Below, one piece after another: positions 1 through 6,036 of a stretch of DNA of 6,072 nt (positions are counted from its first letter, which is position 1; each line of letters begins with the position of its first letter). The notes below the pieces were generated by a model, which was given only the letters and a program-made list of their open reading frames with translations, had not been told where the DNA came from and did no database searches. The stretch is from the NCBI GenBank assembly GCA_027056825.1, contig JALUJS010000005.1, positions 1-6,072 on the forward strand. The letters are read 5' to 3'. This DNA comes from Candidatus Krumholzibacteriia bacterium (GTDB taxonomy: Bacteria > Krumholzibacteriota > Krumholzibacteriia > LZORAL124-64-63). A program made the position numbers and the translations under genes.

Positions 1-1013
1 CTCTTGATCGACAGCAGGGGGCCTTCGAAGGTGGACATGCCGTAGAAGGTCACAGCCACCACGAAGAACTTGATCACCGGGTCGGTGCGCAGCTTGTCCC
101 ATGCGCCGCGCAGGGTCAGCAGGCCGTTGAGCATGCCTCCCCAGCTGGGGGCCCACAGCATGATGGAGAAGATCATGCCCAAGGTCTGGGCCCAGTCCGG
201 CAGGGCGGTGTAGAGCAGGTGGTGCGGCCCGGCCCAGATGTAGAGGAAGATCAGGGACCAGAAGTGGACCACCGACAGCCGGTAGGAATACACCGGACGC
301 TCGGCGGCCTTGACCATGAAGTAGTACATCAGGCCCAGGGGCGGGGTGGTCAGGAAGAAGGCCACGGCGTTGTGCCCGTACCACCACTGCACCAACGCGT
401 CCTGCACGCCGCCGTAGATGGAGTAGCTGTGCGTCAGGCTGGTGGGCAGCTGCAGGTTGTTGAAGATGTACAGCACCGCGATGGTGACGATGGTCGAGAT
501 GTAGAACCAGATCGCCACGTACAGGTTCTTCTCGTTGCGCTTGGCCAGGGTCCAGAAGAAGTTCACCGCGAAGATCACCCAGACCACGACCACCAGCAGG
601 TCGACCGGCCAGATCAGTTCCGCGTACTCCTTGCTCTGGGTCAGGCCAAGGGGATAGGTGACCGCGGCGCAGACGATGACCAGCTGCCAGCCCCAGAAGT
701 TGGCCCAGCTGAGGAAGTCGCTCGCCATCCTCACCTTGAGCAGGCGCTGGGTGGAGTAGTAGATCCCGGCGAACATGCCGTTGCCCACGAACGCGAAGAT
801 GGCCGCGTTGGTGTGCAACTGGCGCAGCCGCCCGAAGCTCAGCCACTCCAGGCCGAAGTTGGCTTGCCAGAAGGAGAGCTGCGTTGCGATCAGGACGCCC
901 ACCAGGAATGCCACCACGCCCCAGACGACAGTGACGATGGAAAAGGCGCGGACGATCGAGTCGTCGAAGACGACGGTCTTCATCCGGGTATCAGGACTGG
1001 TTACAGCTTCCAT
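1..1013 (-). CDS. ccoN: cbb3-type cytochrome c oxidase catalytic subunit I (CcoN), N-terminal 337 codons
   Basis: Catalytic subunit of the cbb3 oxidase in the inner membrane; it reduces O2 to water with electrons from c-type cytochromes and pumps protons. The gene runs off the left edge, so 337 whole codons are visible. About nine hydrophobic helices can be seen. Key residues present: H67 in RQLHTNAAIFAF (low-spin heme b ligand), H214 in WWYGHNA (CuB ligand), Y258 in FLYIWAGPHH (the tyrosine cross-linked to the CuB histidine), and H264/H265 (CuB ligands). Their spacing equals that of Pseudomonas stutzeri CcoN (H60, H207, Y251, H257, H258) with a constant shift of 7. SKEYAELIWP (127-136) and STFEGP (327-332) are also family signatures. 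The distal heme b3 and heme b histidines would lie beyond the edge. The ATG at 1013 is preferred because a GAGGAGGAAGGA ribosome site precedes it; an in-frame ATG at 983 (M11) is the alternative. Whether the gene is fused to ccoO cannot be seen. The family call is secure. Confidence 0.97.
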   Translation of the reverse strand, partial: MEAVTSPDTRMKTVVFDDSIVRAFSIVTVVWGVVAFLVGVLIATQLSFWQANFGLEWLSFGRLRQLHTNAAIFAFVGNGMFAGIYYSTQRLLKVRMASDFLSWANFWGWQLVIVCAAVTYPLGLTQSKEYAELIWPVDLLVVVVWVIFAVNFFWTLAKRNEKNLYVAIWFYISTIVTIAVLYIFNNLQLPTSLTHSYSIYGGVQDALVQWWYGHNAVAFFLTTPPLGLMYYFMVKAAERPVYSYRLSVVHFWSLIFLYIWAGPHHLLYTALPDWAQTLGMIFSIMLWAPSWGGMLNGLLTLRGAWDKLRTDPVIKFFVVAVTFYGMSTFEGPLLSIK

Positions 1014-1019
1014 AGGGCG

Positions 1020-1031
1020 TTCCTTCCTCCT
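1020..1031 (-). promoter_or_regulatory. ribosome binding site of ccoN
   Basis: Read on the minus strand this is AGGAGGAAGGAA. AGGAGG (1031-1026) lies 12 bases from the ATG and AAGGAA (1025-1020) lies 6 bases from it. The strong purine tract supports the start at 1013 over the in-frame ATG at 983. Confidence 0.8.
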
Positions 1032-1034
1032 CGA

Positions 1035-1054
1035 CTGCGGTGGACCGTCCGCAG
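1035..1054 (-). other. small hairpin in the ccoS-ccoN intergenic leader
   Basis: CTGCGG and CCGCAG form a perfect 6-bp GC-rich stem around an 8-base loop, in the 54-base gap between the ccoS stop and the ccoN start. It ends 3 bases upstream of the ccoN ribosome site. No T tract follows, so it is not an obvious terminator. It might mark an mRNA processing or stability site, or it may be chance in GC-rich DNA. Confidence 0.3.
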
Positions 1055-1067
1055 GGACCGGCCCGTT

Positions 1068-1310
1068 TCATGAGCCACGGGATTCATCCGCGGGGAGTGA
1101 ATCCTCACCATTTAATCCAATTTCATTCCGACTGTCATCATTCAAGTTGTCCGATTTCTCGTGCGGCATGCCGTCGTCGTCCTCCAGGGGGAGCAGGGAC
1201 AGCCGCTCACCGCGTTCGAAATCCCCCTCCACCAGGCGGGAGAAGAAGAATACCAGCCCGGCGATGACGAGCGTCAGGCTGATGAAGACCAGCGCGATGA
1301 TGATGTCCAC
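1068..1310 (-). CDS. ccoS: cbb3-type cytochrome oxidase assembly protein CcoS
   Basis: Small single-span inner-membrane protein needed for insertion of cofactors (heme and copper) into the CcoN subunit of cbb3 oxidase. Predicted 80 residues. One hydrophobic helix (about 2-23, DIIIALVFISLTLVIAGLVF) is followed by the family's short segment RLVEGDFERGERLSLL and an acidic stretch (EDDD, 43-46). The start is taken as GTG at 1310 because AAGGAGG (1322-1316) sits 5 bases upstream and the product then begins directly with the membrane helix, as in CcoS proteins. The frame stays open to an ATG at 1418, but that would add 36 unlike residues over the ccoI end. The first 37 bases overlap the end of ccoI in another frame, suggesting translational coupling. 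Residues 47-80 are a polar, acidic tail that the shortest CcoS proteins lack, encoded by DNA poorer in G+C than its surroundings. The call rests on helix, motif, length and position between ccoI and ccoN. Confidence 0.88.
   Translation of the reverse strand: MDIIIALVFISLTLVIAGLVFFFSRLVEGDFERGERLSLLPLEDDDGMPHEKSDNLNDDSRNEIGLNGEDSLPADESRGS
1110..1138 (-). promoter_or_regulatory. candidate internal promoter for ccoN, inside the 3' end of ccoS
   Basis: Minus strand: ATGACA (1138-1133, five of six matches to TTGACA), a 17-base spacer, then TTAAAT (1115-1110, four of six to TATAAT). It lies in the most AT-rich patch of the minus-strand operon and would start transcription near 1103, about 90 bases before ccoN. 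It could let the structural oxidase genes be made in excess of ccoI and ccoS. Sequence match only. Confidence 0.33.
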
Positions 1311-3763
1311 GACAGCCTCCTTCCGGCCAGGCGCAACGCCGTGAGGGACACCACCGTGACCGAACTCAACGGCATGATGATGGCCGCCACCACGGGTGTG
1401 ACCCGGCCAGCCAAGCATAGACCCACCGCGCCGAGGTTGTACAGCACAGCGAGCAGGAGGTTGTCACGCACCACCCGGCGTAGGTCACCGGCGGCCGCCA
1501 GGGCCCGCCCGATGGCGCCGATGCCGTCGCCCAGGAAATAGAAATCCGCCTTGCCCGGTAGGACGGGGCGGTCCACCGCGGGCGTGGCCGCGCACAAGGC
1601 GGCGGCGAAGCTGGGGCTGTCGTTGAGGCCGTCGCCCACCATCAGGGTGTCGTGCTCGTCCAGGGCCGCGACTCGTCGGGCCTTGGCCTCGGGATCCAAC
1701 TCGCCCCAGGCGCAGTCCCGCGGGATGCCCAGGGCCGCGGCGGCCCGATCGACCTTTTCCTGCCGGTCGCCGCTGAGCAGGCAGACCTTGTAGCCGGCGG
1801 CCTGCAGGCGGGCCACTTCCTCGGGAGCGTCCTGTTTGAGATCCTCCTGCAGGGTGAAGACCGCCACCTGCTCGCCGTCGCGGGAAAAGACGGTGGCCAA
1901 GGGATCCTCGCCCGTGCCGGGAGCGTCAGGACAGGCGAAGCGGTGGCGGCCCAGACGCCAGACGCCGGAGGCGTGCGCGAGTTCGAGCCCGGCGCCGGGG
2001 ATCTCGCGCAGATCCTCCGCCGACGCGGCGCTGAAATCCTCGTCGGCCGGATCCGTGGCCGGCGCCGTGCGCAGGGCCTCGGCCAGGCACACGCTGACCG
2101 GATGGTTGCTTCGGCTGGTCATGTGCAGCAGGACGCGCCGCGCCTCCGGTTCGAGTTGCGCGAGGGCGTCCCGGGATGCGGGCGTCAGGGCGAGCCGGTC
2201 CAGGGTCAGGGTCCCGGTCTTGTCCAGGAGGATCTTGCGCACCGACAGGGCCTTTTCCAGGAAGGCCGGCTTGCGCAGGAACACGCCGGAGCGGCGCAGG
2301 GCGCCGTGAACCAGCTCCTCGGCCAGGGGGGTGGCCAGGCCCAGGGCGCAGGGACAGGTCACCACCAGCACCGCGATGGTCACCTTGACCGCCTGGGTGG
2401 GATCGGCGGGGAACCAGAGCGCGAAGCCGGTCGCGGCCGCGCCCAGGACCACCGTGACGTACCAGCTGCTGACCCGGTGCCACCAGCGGGGGCGGAATTC
2501 CACGTCGGCCACGGTGCTGGCGCTCAGCAGGTCATGCAGGCGGCTGGTGTCGAAGTCCTCCAGGGCGGTGGCGGAAAATCCGTGCTCGGTGGCGTTGAAG
2601 GCGCCGGCGGGAATGCGGTCCCCGGGCTGGAAGGCGACGCGGTCGGATTCCCCGGTGATCCAGTCCATGCTCACGGAGGTGGGCCGGCGCATGAGCATGC
2701 TCTCGACCGGAACCAGGTCGCCCGGAGCGATCCACAGCTCGTCCCCCTTGGCGATGCGCGGGGCGGCCACCGCCTCCAGGGTTCCGTCCGGCAGCTTGCG
2801 CTTGACCGTGAGGTTCTCGGCGCCGGAGGTGTCCAGCAGGCTGTTGCGGTTGCGTTCGAGGATGTGTTCCTGGGCCCAGCGGCCCACGAGCATCAGGGCG
2901 ATGAAGATGGTCAGGGTGTCGAAGTAGGCGTGATCCGGGCCGGCGGTCAGGAAGGCGTACACCGAGCCGGCGTAGGCCAGGACCATACCCAGGGAGATGG
3001 GCACGTCCAGGTGCAGGACCCCGCGGCGCAGCCCGGCCACCGCGCCCTTGAGGAACACCCCGCCGCCGGCCAGCATGCTCACCGTTGCCATGCCCAGGCT
3101 CAGCCAGCCGAAGAAGGTGTAGAGGTTCCCCTCGGCCAGTCCGAAGTAGAAGCTCAGGCTGAACATCATGACGTTCATGGCCATGGAGATGGCGATGGCC
3201 ATGCGCAGCAGCAGGGCCCGCGAATGCTTGCGCACGCCGCGCGTGCTGGGTCCGAGCCGGTAGCCGAAACGCTCGATCTCGGCCAGGAACTCCTTGAGGT
3301 CGCCCCGGGCGGGATCCCAGGCCAGCTCGACCTTCCCCAGGGTGGGATTGATGCGGATCATGACGCCGGCGTCCTGCCGCCGGAAGAGTTCCTCGATCAG
3401 CCACACGCAGGCGGCGCAGTGGACCCCCTGGATGTCCAGGTCCAGGCGCAGGGGGCCGGTGGACGGGACCGCCATGGTGTCGCGTTCGGCCAGCAGGCGG
3501 TCCAGCCAGGCGAAGCTGTCCGGACGCAGGTCGGCCGCCGGGGCGGTGGTCTCGGGCTTCAGGTCGTAGTAACGGTCCAGGTCCGCCTGGTGGATCAGCT
3601 CGTAGACGCCCGCGCAGCCGCGGCAGCAGAAGGGCCCGTCCTCGGGTTTCCAGTGGCGCCCCAGGGGGTTGCCGCAATGCAGACAATGGCCCTGTTCTGC
3701 GGCCTGCCGAAAGTCGTCGGGCCAGTCATCGGGCAAGGGCATGTTCAAGGTCGTGGCGCTCAT
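1274..3763 (-). CDS. ccoI: copper-translocating P1B-type ATPase CcoI (FixI family)
   Basis: Inner-membrane ATPase that exports Cu+ from the cytoplasm, supplying copper for the CuB site of cbb3 oxidase. It has 829 residues, normal for CcoI/FixI. Domains in order: a cysteine-rich N-terminal metal-binding domain (C27-x2-C30 and FCCRGC, C46, C47, C50); an HMA domain (about 104-170) with GVHCAACVW, C116 and C119; helices between about 184 and 295; the actuator with TGES at 370-373; the helix motif CPC at 470-472; the phosphorylation motif DKTGT with D514; the nucleotide-binding NHP motif with H554; the hinge GDGLND at 710-715; and two last helices with YN (775-776) and MPLSS (797-801). All catalytic motifs are intact. 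ATG at 3763 is chosen; only a weak GGGA lies 6 bases upstream. The gene ends 37 bases inside ccoS, and its last residues (WTSSSRWSSSA) are read from the ccoS start region. A candidate promoter precedes it. Family certain; the cbb3 role rests on the double N-terminal metal domain and on ccoS and ccoN following. Confidence 0.96.
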   Translation of the reverse strand: MSATTLNMPLPDDWPDDFRQAAEQGHCLHCGNPLGRHWKPEDGPFCCRGCAGVYELIHQADLDRYYDLKPETTAPAADLRPDSFAWLDRLLAERDTMAVPSTGPLRLDLDIQGVHCAACVWLIEELFRRQDAGVMIRINPTLGKVELAWDPARGDLKEFLAEIERFGYRLGPSTRGVRKHSRALLLRMAIAISMAMNVMMFSLSFYFGLAEGNLYTFFGWLSLGMATVSMLAGGGVFLKGAVAGLRRGVLHLDVPISLGMVLAYAGSVYAFLTAGPDHAYFDTLTIFIALMLVGRWAQEHILERNRNSLLDTSGAENLTVKRKLPDGTLEAVAAPRIAKGDELWIAPGDLVPVESMLMRRPTSVSMDWITGESDRVAFQPGDRIPAGAFNATEHGFSATALEDFDTSRLHDLLSASTVADVEFRPRWWHRVSSWYVTVVLGAAATGFALWFPADPTQAVKVTIAVLVVTCPCALGLATPLAEELVHGALRRSGVFLRKPAFLEKALSVRKILLDKTGTLTLDRLALTPASRDALAQLEPEARRVLLHMTSRSNHPVSVCLAEALRTAPATDPADEDFSAASAEDLREIPGAGLELAHASGVWRLGRHRFACPDAPGTGEDPLATVFSRDGEQVAVFTLQEDLKQDAPEEVARLQAAGYKVCLLSGDRQEKVDRAAAALGIPRDCAWGELDPEAKARRVAALDEHDTLMVGDGLNDSPSFAAALCAATPAVDRPVLPGKADFYFLGDGIGAIGRALAAAGDLRRVVRDNLLLAVLYNLGAVGLCLAGRVTPVVAAIIMPLSSVTVVSLTALRLAGRRLSWTSSSRWSSSA
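1316..1322 (-). promoter_or_regulatory. ribosome binding site of ccoS inside ccoI
   Basis: Minus-strand AAGGAGG lies 5 bases before the GTG at 1310, inside the last codons of ccoI. It decides the ccoS start, since no ATG lies close by in that frame. Confidence 0.7.
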
Positions 3764-3798
3764 GGAATTTCCCGGGTGGTGGAAAGGAAACCGGGCGA

Positions 3799-3827
3799 AA
3801 CATAGAGTGAACTGGTCCTGTAGTCAA
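3799..3827 (-). promoter_or_regulatory. candidate sigma70-type promoter of ccoI
   Basis: Minus strand: TTGACT (3827-3822, five of six matches), a 17-base spacer, then TATGTT (3804-3799, four of six). It lies in the 137-base gap between the SafE-like gene and ccoI and predicts a start near 3792, giving a leader of about 30 bases. No FNR-type TTGAT-N4-ATCAA palindrome was found beside it. If used, ccoI-ccoS-ccoN is a unit separate from the SafE-like gene. Confidence 0.5.
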
Positions 3828-3864
3828 CCTAGTGAAAAGGTGGGAATTAGGGTATTATCCCTGC

Positions 3865-3895
3865 CTTTCCGTGCGCTCCGGGTGCGGCCGGAAAG
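3865..3895 (-). terminator. hairpin just after the SafE-like gene, possible weak terminator
   Basis: Minus strand: CTTTCCG (3895-3889) pairs with CGGAAAG (3871-3865), a 7-bp stem; inside it CGC and GCG can pair again after a 2-by-2 internal loop. It starts 6 bases after the SafE-like stop codon. No T run follows directly (the next TTTT is about 25 bases on), so classic intrinsic termination is doubtful; it could instead stabilise the 3' end. Confidence 0.3.
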
Positions 3896-3900
3896 CCATG

Positions 3901-4656
3901 TCAGAACACCGGCAAGAAGCCCCACTTGATCCCGGCGACCAGCCCGAACATCTTGCCGGCCCGCAACAGGAATTCGATTCCGACGAAAATGACCAGCAGG
4001 GCGGCGACCAGGTTGAACTTCCGCTGCAGGGCCGGAGCGAGCCGGCCGGCCCCCAGGCCGATGGCCAGCAGGACGGGCACGGTGCCAAGCCCGAAGGAGG
4101 CCATGATGCCCGCCCCGTGCAGGGGCGTCGGGGCGGTCAGGGCCGCCATGGCGGTGGCGTAGACCGGGCCGCAGGGCAGGAAGCCGTTGGCCATTCCCAG
4201 GAAGTACCTCCCGGCCAGGCTGGGTGTGCCCACCAGGCCCATGAACTTCTCGCTGGCGTAGCGGCCCAGGCGGCTGCTCTCGATGATGCGCCCGGTGGGC
4301 AGCCAGCCGCGCAGGCCCATGCCCATGAGCACCATCAGCAGGCCCGCAATGAGGAAGAGGGCCCCGCGCACCTCGTTGGAAGGTCCGGTGGCCTGGGCGA
4401 TGGTGGCCAGCAGGCCGAAGACCAGGCCGATGAGGGCGTAGGCGTTCAGGCGCCCGAAGTGGTAGATGAGCAGAGCCGGCGCCAGGGCGCGCAGGCGGCT
4501 GTCGTGTTTGCCCTGGGCCAGGCTGAACGTGCTGATCAGGGGGCCGCACATGCCGATGCAGTGTCCGAGGCTCGTGGTCAGACCGATGCCCATGGCCGCC
4601 CAGAAGGTCAGGGCGGCGGTGGGCATGTCCATGGATCCTCCGCAGCAGCTTTCCAT
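3901..4656 (-). CDS. TauE/SafE-type (DsbD_2-like) membrane protein linked to cbb3 oxidase
   Basis: Predicted inner-membrane protein of 251 residues with about six helices (around 15-36, 58-88, 96-117, 151-175, 182-206, 213-231). Diagnostic motifs are GHCIGMCGP (31-39), YHFGRLNAY (65-73), NGFLPCGPVY (157-166) and SFGLGTVP (187-194). These match the family annotated as sulfite exporter TauE/SafE or DsbD_2 (PF13386), commonly found in cbb3 clusters and beside copper genes; its transported substrate is not established. The two Cys-Gly-Pro motifs (C37 and C162), one per half, resemble the paired cysteines of DsbD/CcdA thiol carriers, so a redox role is possible (inference). The N-terminus MESCCGGSMDM carries an adjacent cysteine pair (C4, C5) and methionines that could bind a metal. 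The ATG at 4656 is chosen because AAGGGAGAG (4668-4660) ends 3 bases upstream; the frame continues open upstream but reads antisense to the divergent thioredoxin gene. A gene 137 bases downstream on the same strand is ccoI. Confidence 0.88.
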   Translation of the reverse strand: MESCCGGSMDMPTAALTFWAAMGIGLTTSLGHCIGMCGPLISTFSLAQGKHDSRLRALAPALLIYHFGRLNAYALIGLVFGLLATIAQATGPSNEVRGALFLIAGLLMVLMGMGLRGWLPTGRIIESSRLGRYASEKFMGLVGTPSLAGRYFLGMANGFLPCGPVYATAMAALTAPTPLHGAGIMASFGLGTVPVLLAIGLGAGRLAPALQRKFNLVAALLVIFVGIEFLLRAGKMFGLVAGIKWGFLPVF

Positions 4657-4659
4657 GCG

Positions 4660-4668
4660 CTCTCCCTT
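4660..4668 (-). promoter_or_regulatory. ribosome binding site of the SafE-like gene
   Basis: Minus strand AAGGGAGAG, with AGGGAG 5 bases from the ATG at 4656. It settles the start in a frame that remains open far upstream. Confidence 0.7.
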
Positions 4669-4686
4669 GAGATGTTTGATGTCGCA

Positions 4687-4715
4687 ATAGTAGATGCTGG
4701 GACAGTCTTGGGCAA
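4687..4715 (-). promoter_or_regulatory. candidate promoter of the SafE-like gene
   Basis: Minus strand: TTGCCC (4715-4710, four of six), a 17-base spacer, then TACTAT (4692-4687, four of six). It predicts a start near 4680 and a leader of about 24 bases, a sensible distance to the ribosome site. Its -35 box is only 5 bases from that of the divergent promoter. Moderate match only. Confidence 0.35.
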
Positions 4716-4720
4716 TGCCG

Positions 4721-4749
4721 TTGACGGCTGCGCGCAGGAACGGGATGAT
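4721..4749 (+). promoter_or_regulatory. candidate promoter of the thioredoxin-fold gene
   Basis: TTGACG (4721-4726, five of six), a 17-base spacer, then GATGAT (4744-4749, four of six). It predicts a start near 4756, about 54 bases before the chosen ATG at 4810 but only about 12 before the alternative ATG at 4768, so it fits the later start better. Confidence 0.42.
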
Positions 4750-4791
4750 GCGGTGACGGGAAATATCATGCGGGCCGGGAGAGATGGAGTC

Positions 4792-4800
4792 GAGGTGGGA
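4792..4800 (+). promoter_or_regulatory. ribosome binding site of the thioredoxin-fold gene
   Basis: GAGGTGGGA lies 9 bases before the ATG at 4810. The alternative ATG at 4768 has only a short GGGA 6 bases upstream, so this site favours 4810. Confidence 0.5.
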
Positions 4801-4809
4801 AGCGCCGTC

Positions 4810-6009
4810 ATGTGGTGGTTGCGGAAATGGGTTGGCGCCGTGCGACCGGGCCGGGGTTGCGGCGTGCTGGCTGTGGTGTTGCTGTTGATGCTCCCCGGTA
4901 GCGCCGCGGCGCGGGAGTCCGCTGTTTCCTCCGTGGACCAGGCGGCCCCGCCGCACCGGGCCCCCCACGTGCCGTGGCTCGAGGATCTGGCCTGGCCGGA
5001 GATCGTCCAGCGCGCGCGGGAAGGTTCCCGGCCCATCCTCATCGATTTCTACGCCCGGTGGTGCGGGCCCTGCAGGGCCCTGGACGCCATGGTCTACAAC
5101 GAGGGCGAGGTCATCGCCGAACTGAAGGACGTGGTGACTTTCAAGGTCGATGTGGACAAGCCCCGCTACGCGGACCTGAAGGAGAGGTTCGGGGTGACGC
5201 GCCTGCCGACCCTGGTGTGGTGCACCCCGGAGGGCGATCCCTTCGCCCGTTTCACGGGCTATGTCACGGCCGATACCTTCCTGGCCCGGGTGGGCCGCTG
5301 GCGGCGGGACCTGGCGCGGGAAAGGGAACTGCTGGCGCGGCTGGGGAAATCTCCGGACGACCCCCTGGGGTTGGCGGCGGCCTATGGCGAGCGTCTGCGC
5401 CGGGGCAAGGAAGAGGAGGCCGGGCAGTTGCGCGAACGTTTGCTGCGCCTGGTCGTGGACGCGCCTTCGTGCGCCGTTGCCGAAGGGCTTTTGGCCATGT
5501 CCGCGGTCGATACCGCCACCGGCGGGAGGCAGCGGGCCGCCACGATGTTGCGCTGTATCGAGGGGATGTTTCCCGAATCCCCCTGGGACCTGGACCGCCG
5601 GATACGCGGTGAACGGATGGATGTCCTGGGTCGCACGGCCGCGTTCCAGTGGGCGTTGGCCGACACCCTGGGCCTGCTCGCCACCTACTCCCGCATGATT
5701 TTCCTGGACCGGGGCTGCCTGCCGGCCCTGGAAGGATTCGCCCGCACCGCCCTGGCGGCGGACACGCATTTGCCCCAGGCCACGACCTGCGCCCTGCGCG
5801 CGGTGATCCGCAGCGACGAACGCCCGGATCTCCTCGCGCTGCTCGCGGCCTGCTACCAGCGGCGCAGCTTCCACGCCCGCGCCGTCAAGTGGATGCGGAA
5901 GGCCGTGGCCGCGGATCCGGATAACGACGAATTCCGCGCGACCCTGGCGGCGTACCGCGCCACCTGTCCGTCCTGGTTGTTGGATGACAGCGGCGCGTCA
6001 TCACCTTGA
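4810..6009 (+). CDS. secreted thioredoxin-fold protein with helical, TPR-like C-terminal region
   Basis: Predicted 399-residue exported thiol-disulfide protein. Residues 1-34 look like a Sec signal peptide: Arg/Lys in the n-region, hydrophobic core GVLAVVLLLMLPG (18-30), and an SAAA-RE cleavage site near 34. The thioredoxin domain spans about 58-162, with the active site ARWCGPC (82-88; C85, C88), a KVDVDK strand-end motif (112-117), and the cis-proline in TRLPTLV (P133). Its pattern resembles the DsbD gamma domain (LIDFYARWC, then LPTLVW, then GYVTADTFL). Residues about 165-399 are predicted mostly helical with many charged and Ala/Leu residues; 352-380 (FHARAVKWMRKAVAADPDN) reads like one TPR unit. 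I do not recognise a named family for this region. Extra cysteines outside the active site (138, 221, 249, 303, 327, 348, 386) are notable for an exported protein. Start 4810 is chosen for its ribosome site and proper signal peptide; ATG 4768 would add 14 residues. Partner and substrate are unknown; the neighbour suggests cbb3 or copper biogenesis. Confidence 0.85.
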   Translation: MWWLRKWVGAVRPGRGCGVLAVVLLLMLPGSAAARESAVSSVDQAAPPHRAPHVPWLEDLAWPEIVQRAREGSRPILIDFYARWCGPCRALDAMVYNEGEVIAELKDVVTFKVDVDKPRYADLKERFGVTRLPTLVWCTPEGDPFARFTGYVTADTFLARVGRWRRDLARERELLARLGKSPDDPLGLAAAYGERLRRGKEEEAGQLRERLLRLVVDAPSCAVAEGLLAMSAVDTATGGRQRAATMLRCIEGMFPESPWDLDRRIRGERMDVLGRTAAFQWALADTLGLLATYSRMIFLDRGCLPALEGFARTALAADTHLPQATTCALRAVIRSDERPDLLALLAACYQRRSFHARAVKWMRKAVAADPDNDEFRATLAAYRATCPSWLLDDSGASSP

Positions 6010-6036
6010 GATTAAGGAAACACTTACACAAAGAGA

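Noticed and set aside
1055..1064. GGACCGGCCC shared with the hairpin at 6037-6046
   Set aside because: Ten shared G/C-rich bases in GC-rich DNA are expected by chance, and the first copy lacks the matching second arm.
219..1073. Plus-strand open frame of 284 codons opposite ccoN
   Set aside because: Antisense shadow with a His/Asp/Gln-rich product; the minus strand encodes CcoN with all visible metal ligands in place.
3771..3795. CCCGG...CCGGG arms that could hide the ccoI ribosome site
   Set aside because: The stem is only 5 bp with a 15-base loop, and the 5' arm lies at the predicted transcript start, so it may not be transcribed.
1652..3805. Long plus-strand open frame (717 codons) opposite ccoI
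   Set aside because: It is the antisense shadow of ccoI in GC-rich DNA. Its product is Gly/Gln/His-rich with no helices or motifs, while the minus strand carries every P1B-ATPase motif.
3764..3900. FNR- or ArcA-like site expected before cbb3 genes
   Set aside because: I searched the gaps at 3764-3900 and 4657-4809 by eye for TTGAT-N4-ATCAA and found only isolated TTGA half-sites, none in palindromic spacing.
3832..4809. Upstream extension of the thioredoxin reading frame
   Set aside because: The frame is open but lies antisense to the SafE-like gene, is Gln/Gly/His-rich without recognisable domains, and would bury the signal peptide inside the protein.
4657..5874. Upstream extension of the SafE-like reading frame across the thioredoxin gene
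   Set aside because: It is antisense to a clear thioredoxin-fold gene, and a good ribosome site sits just before the ATG at 4656.
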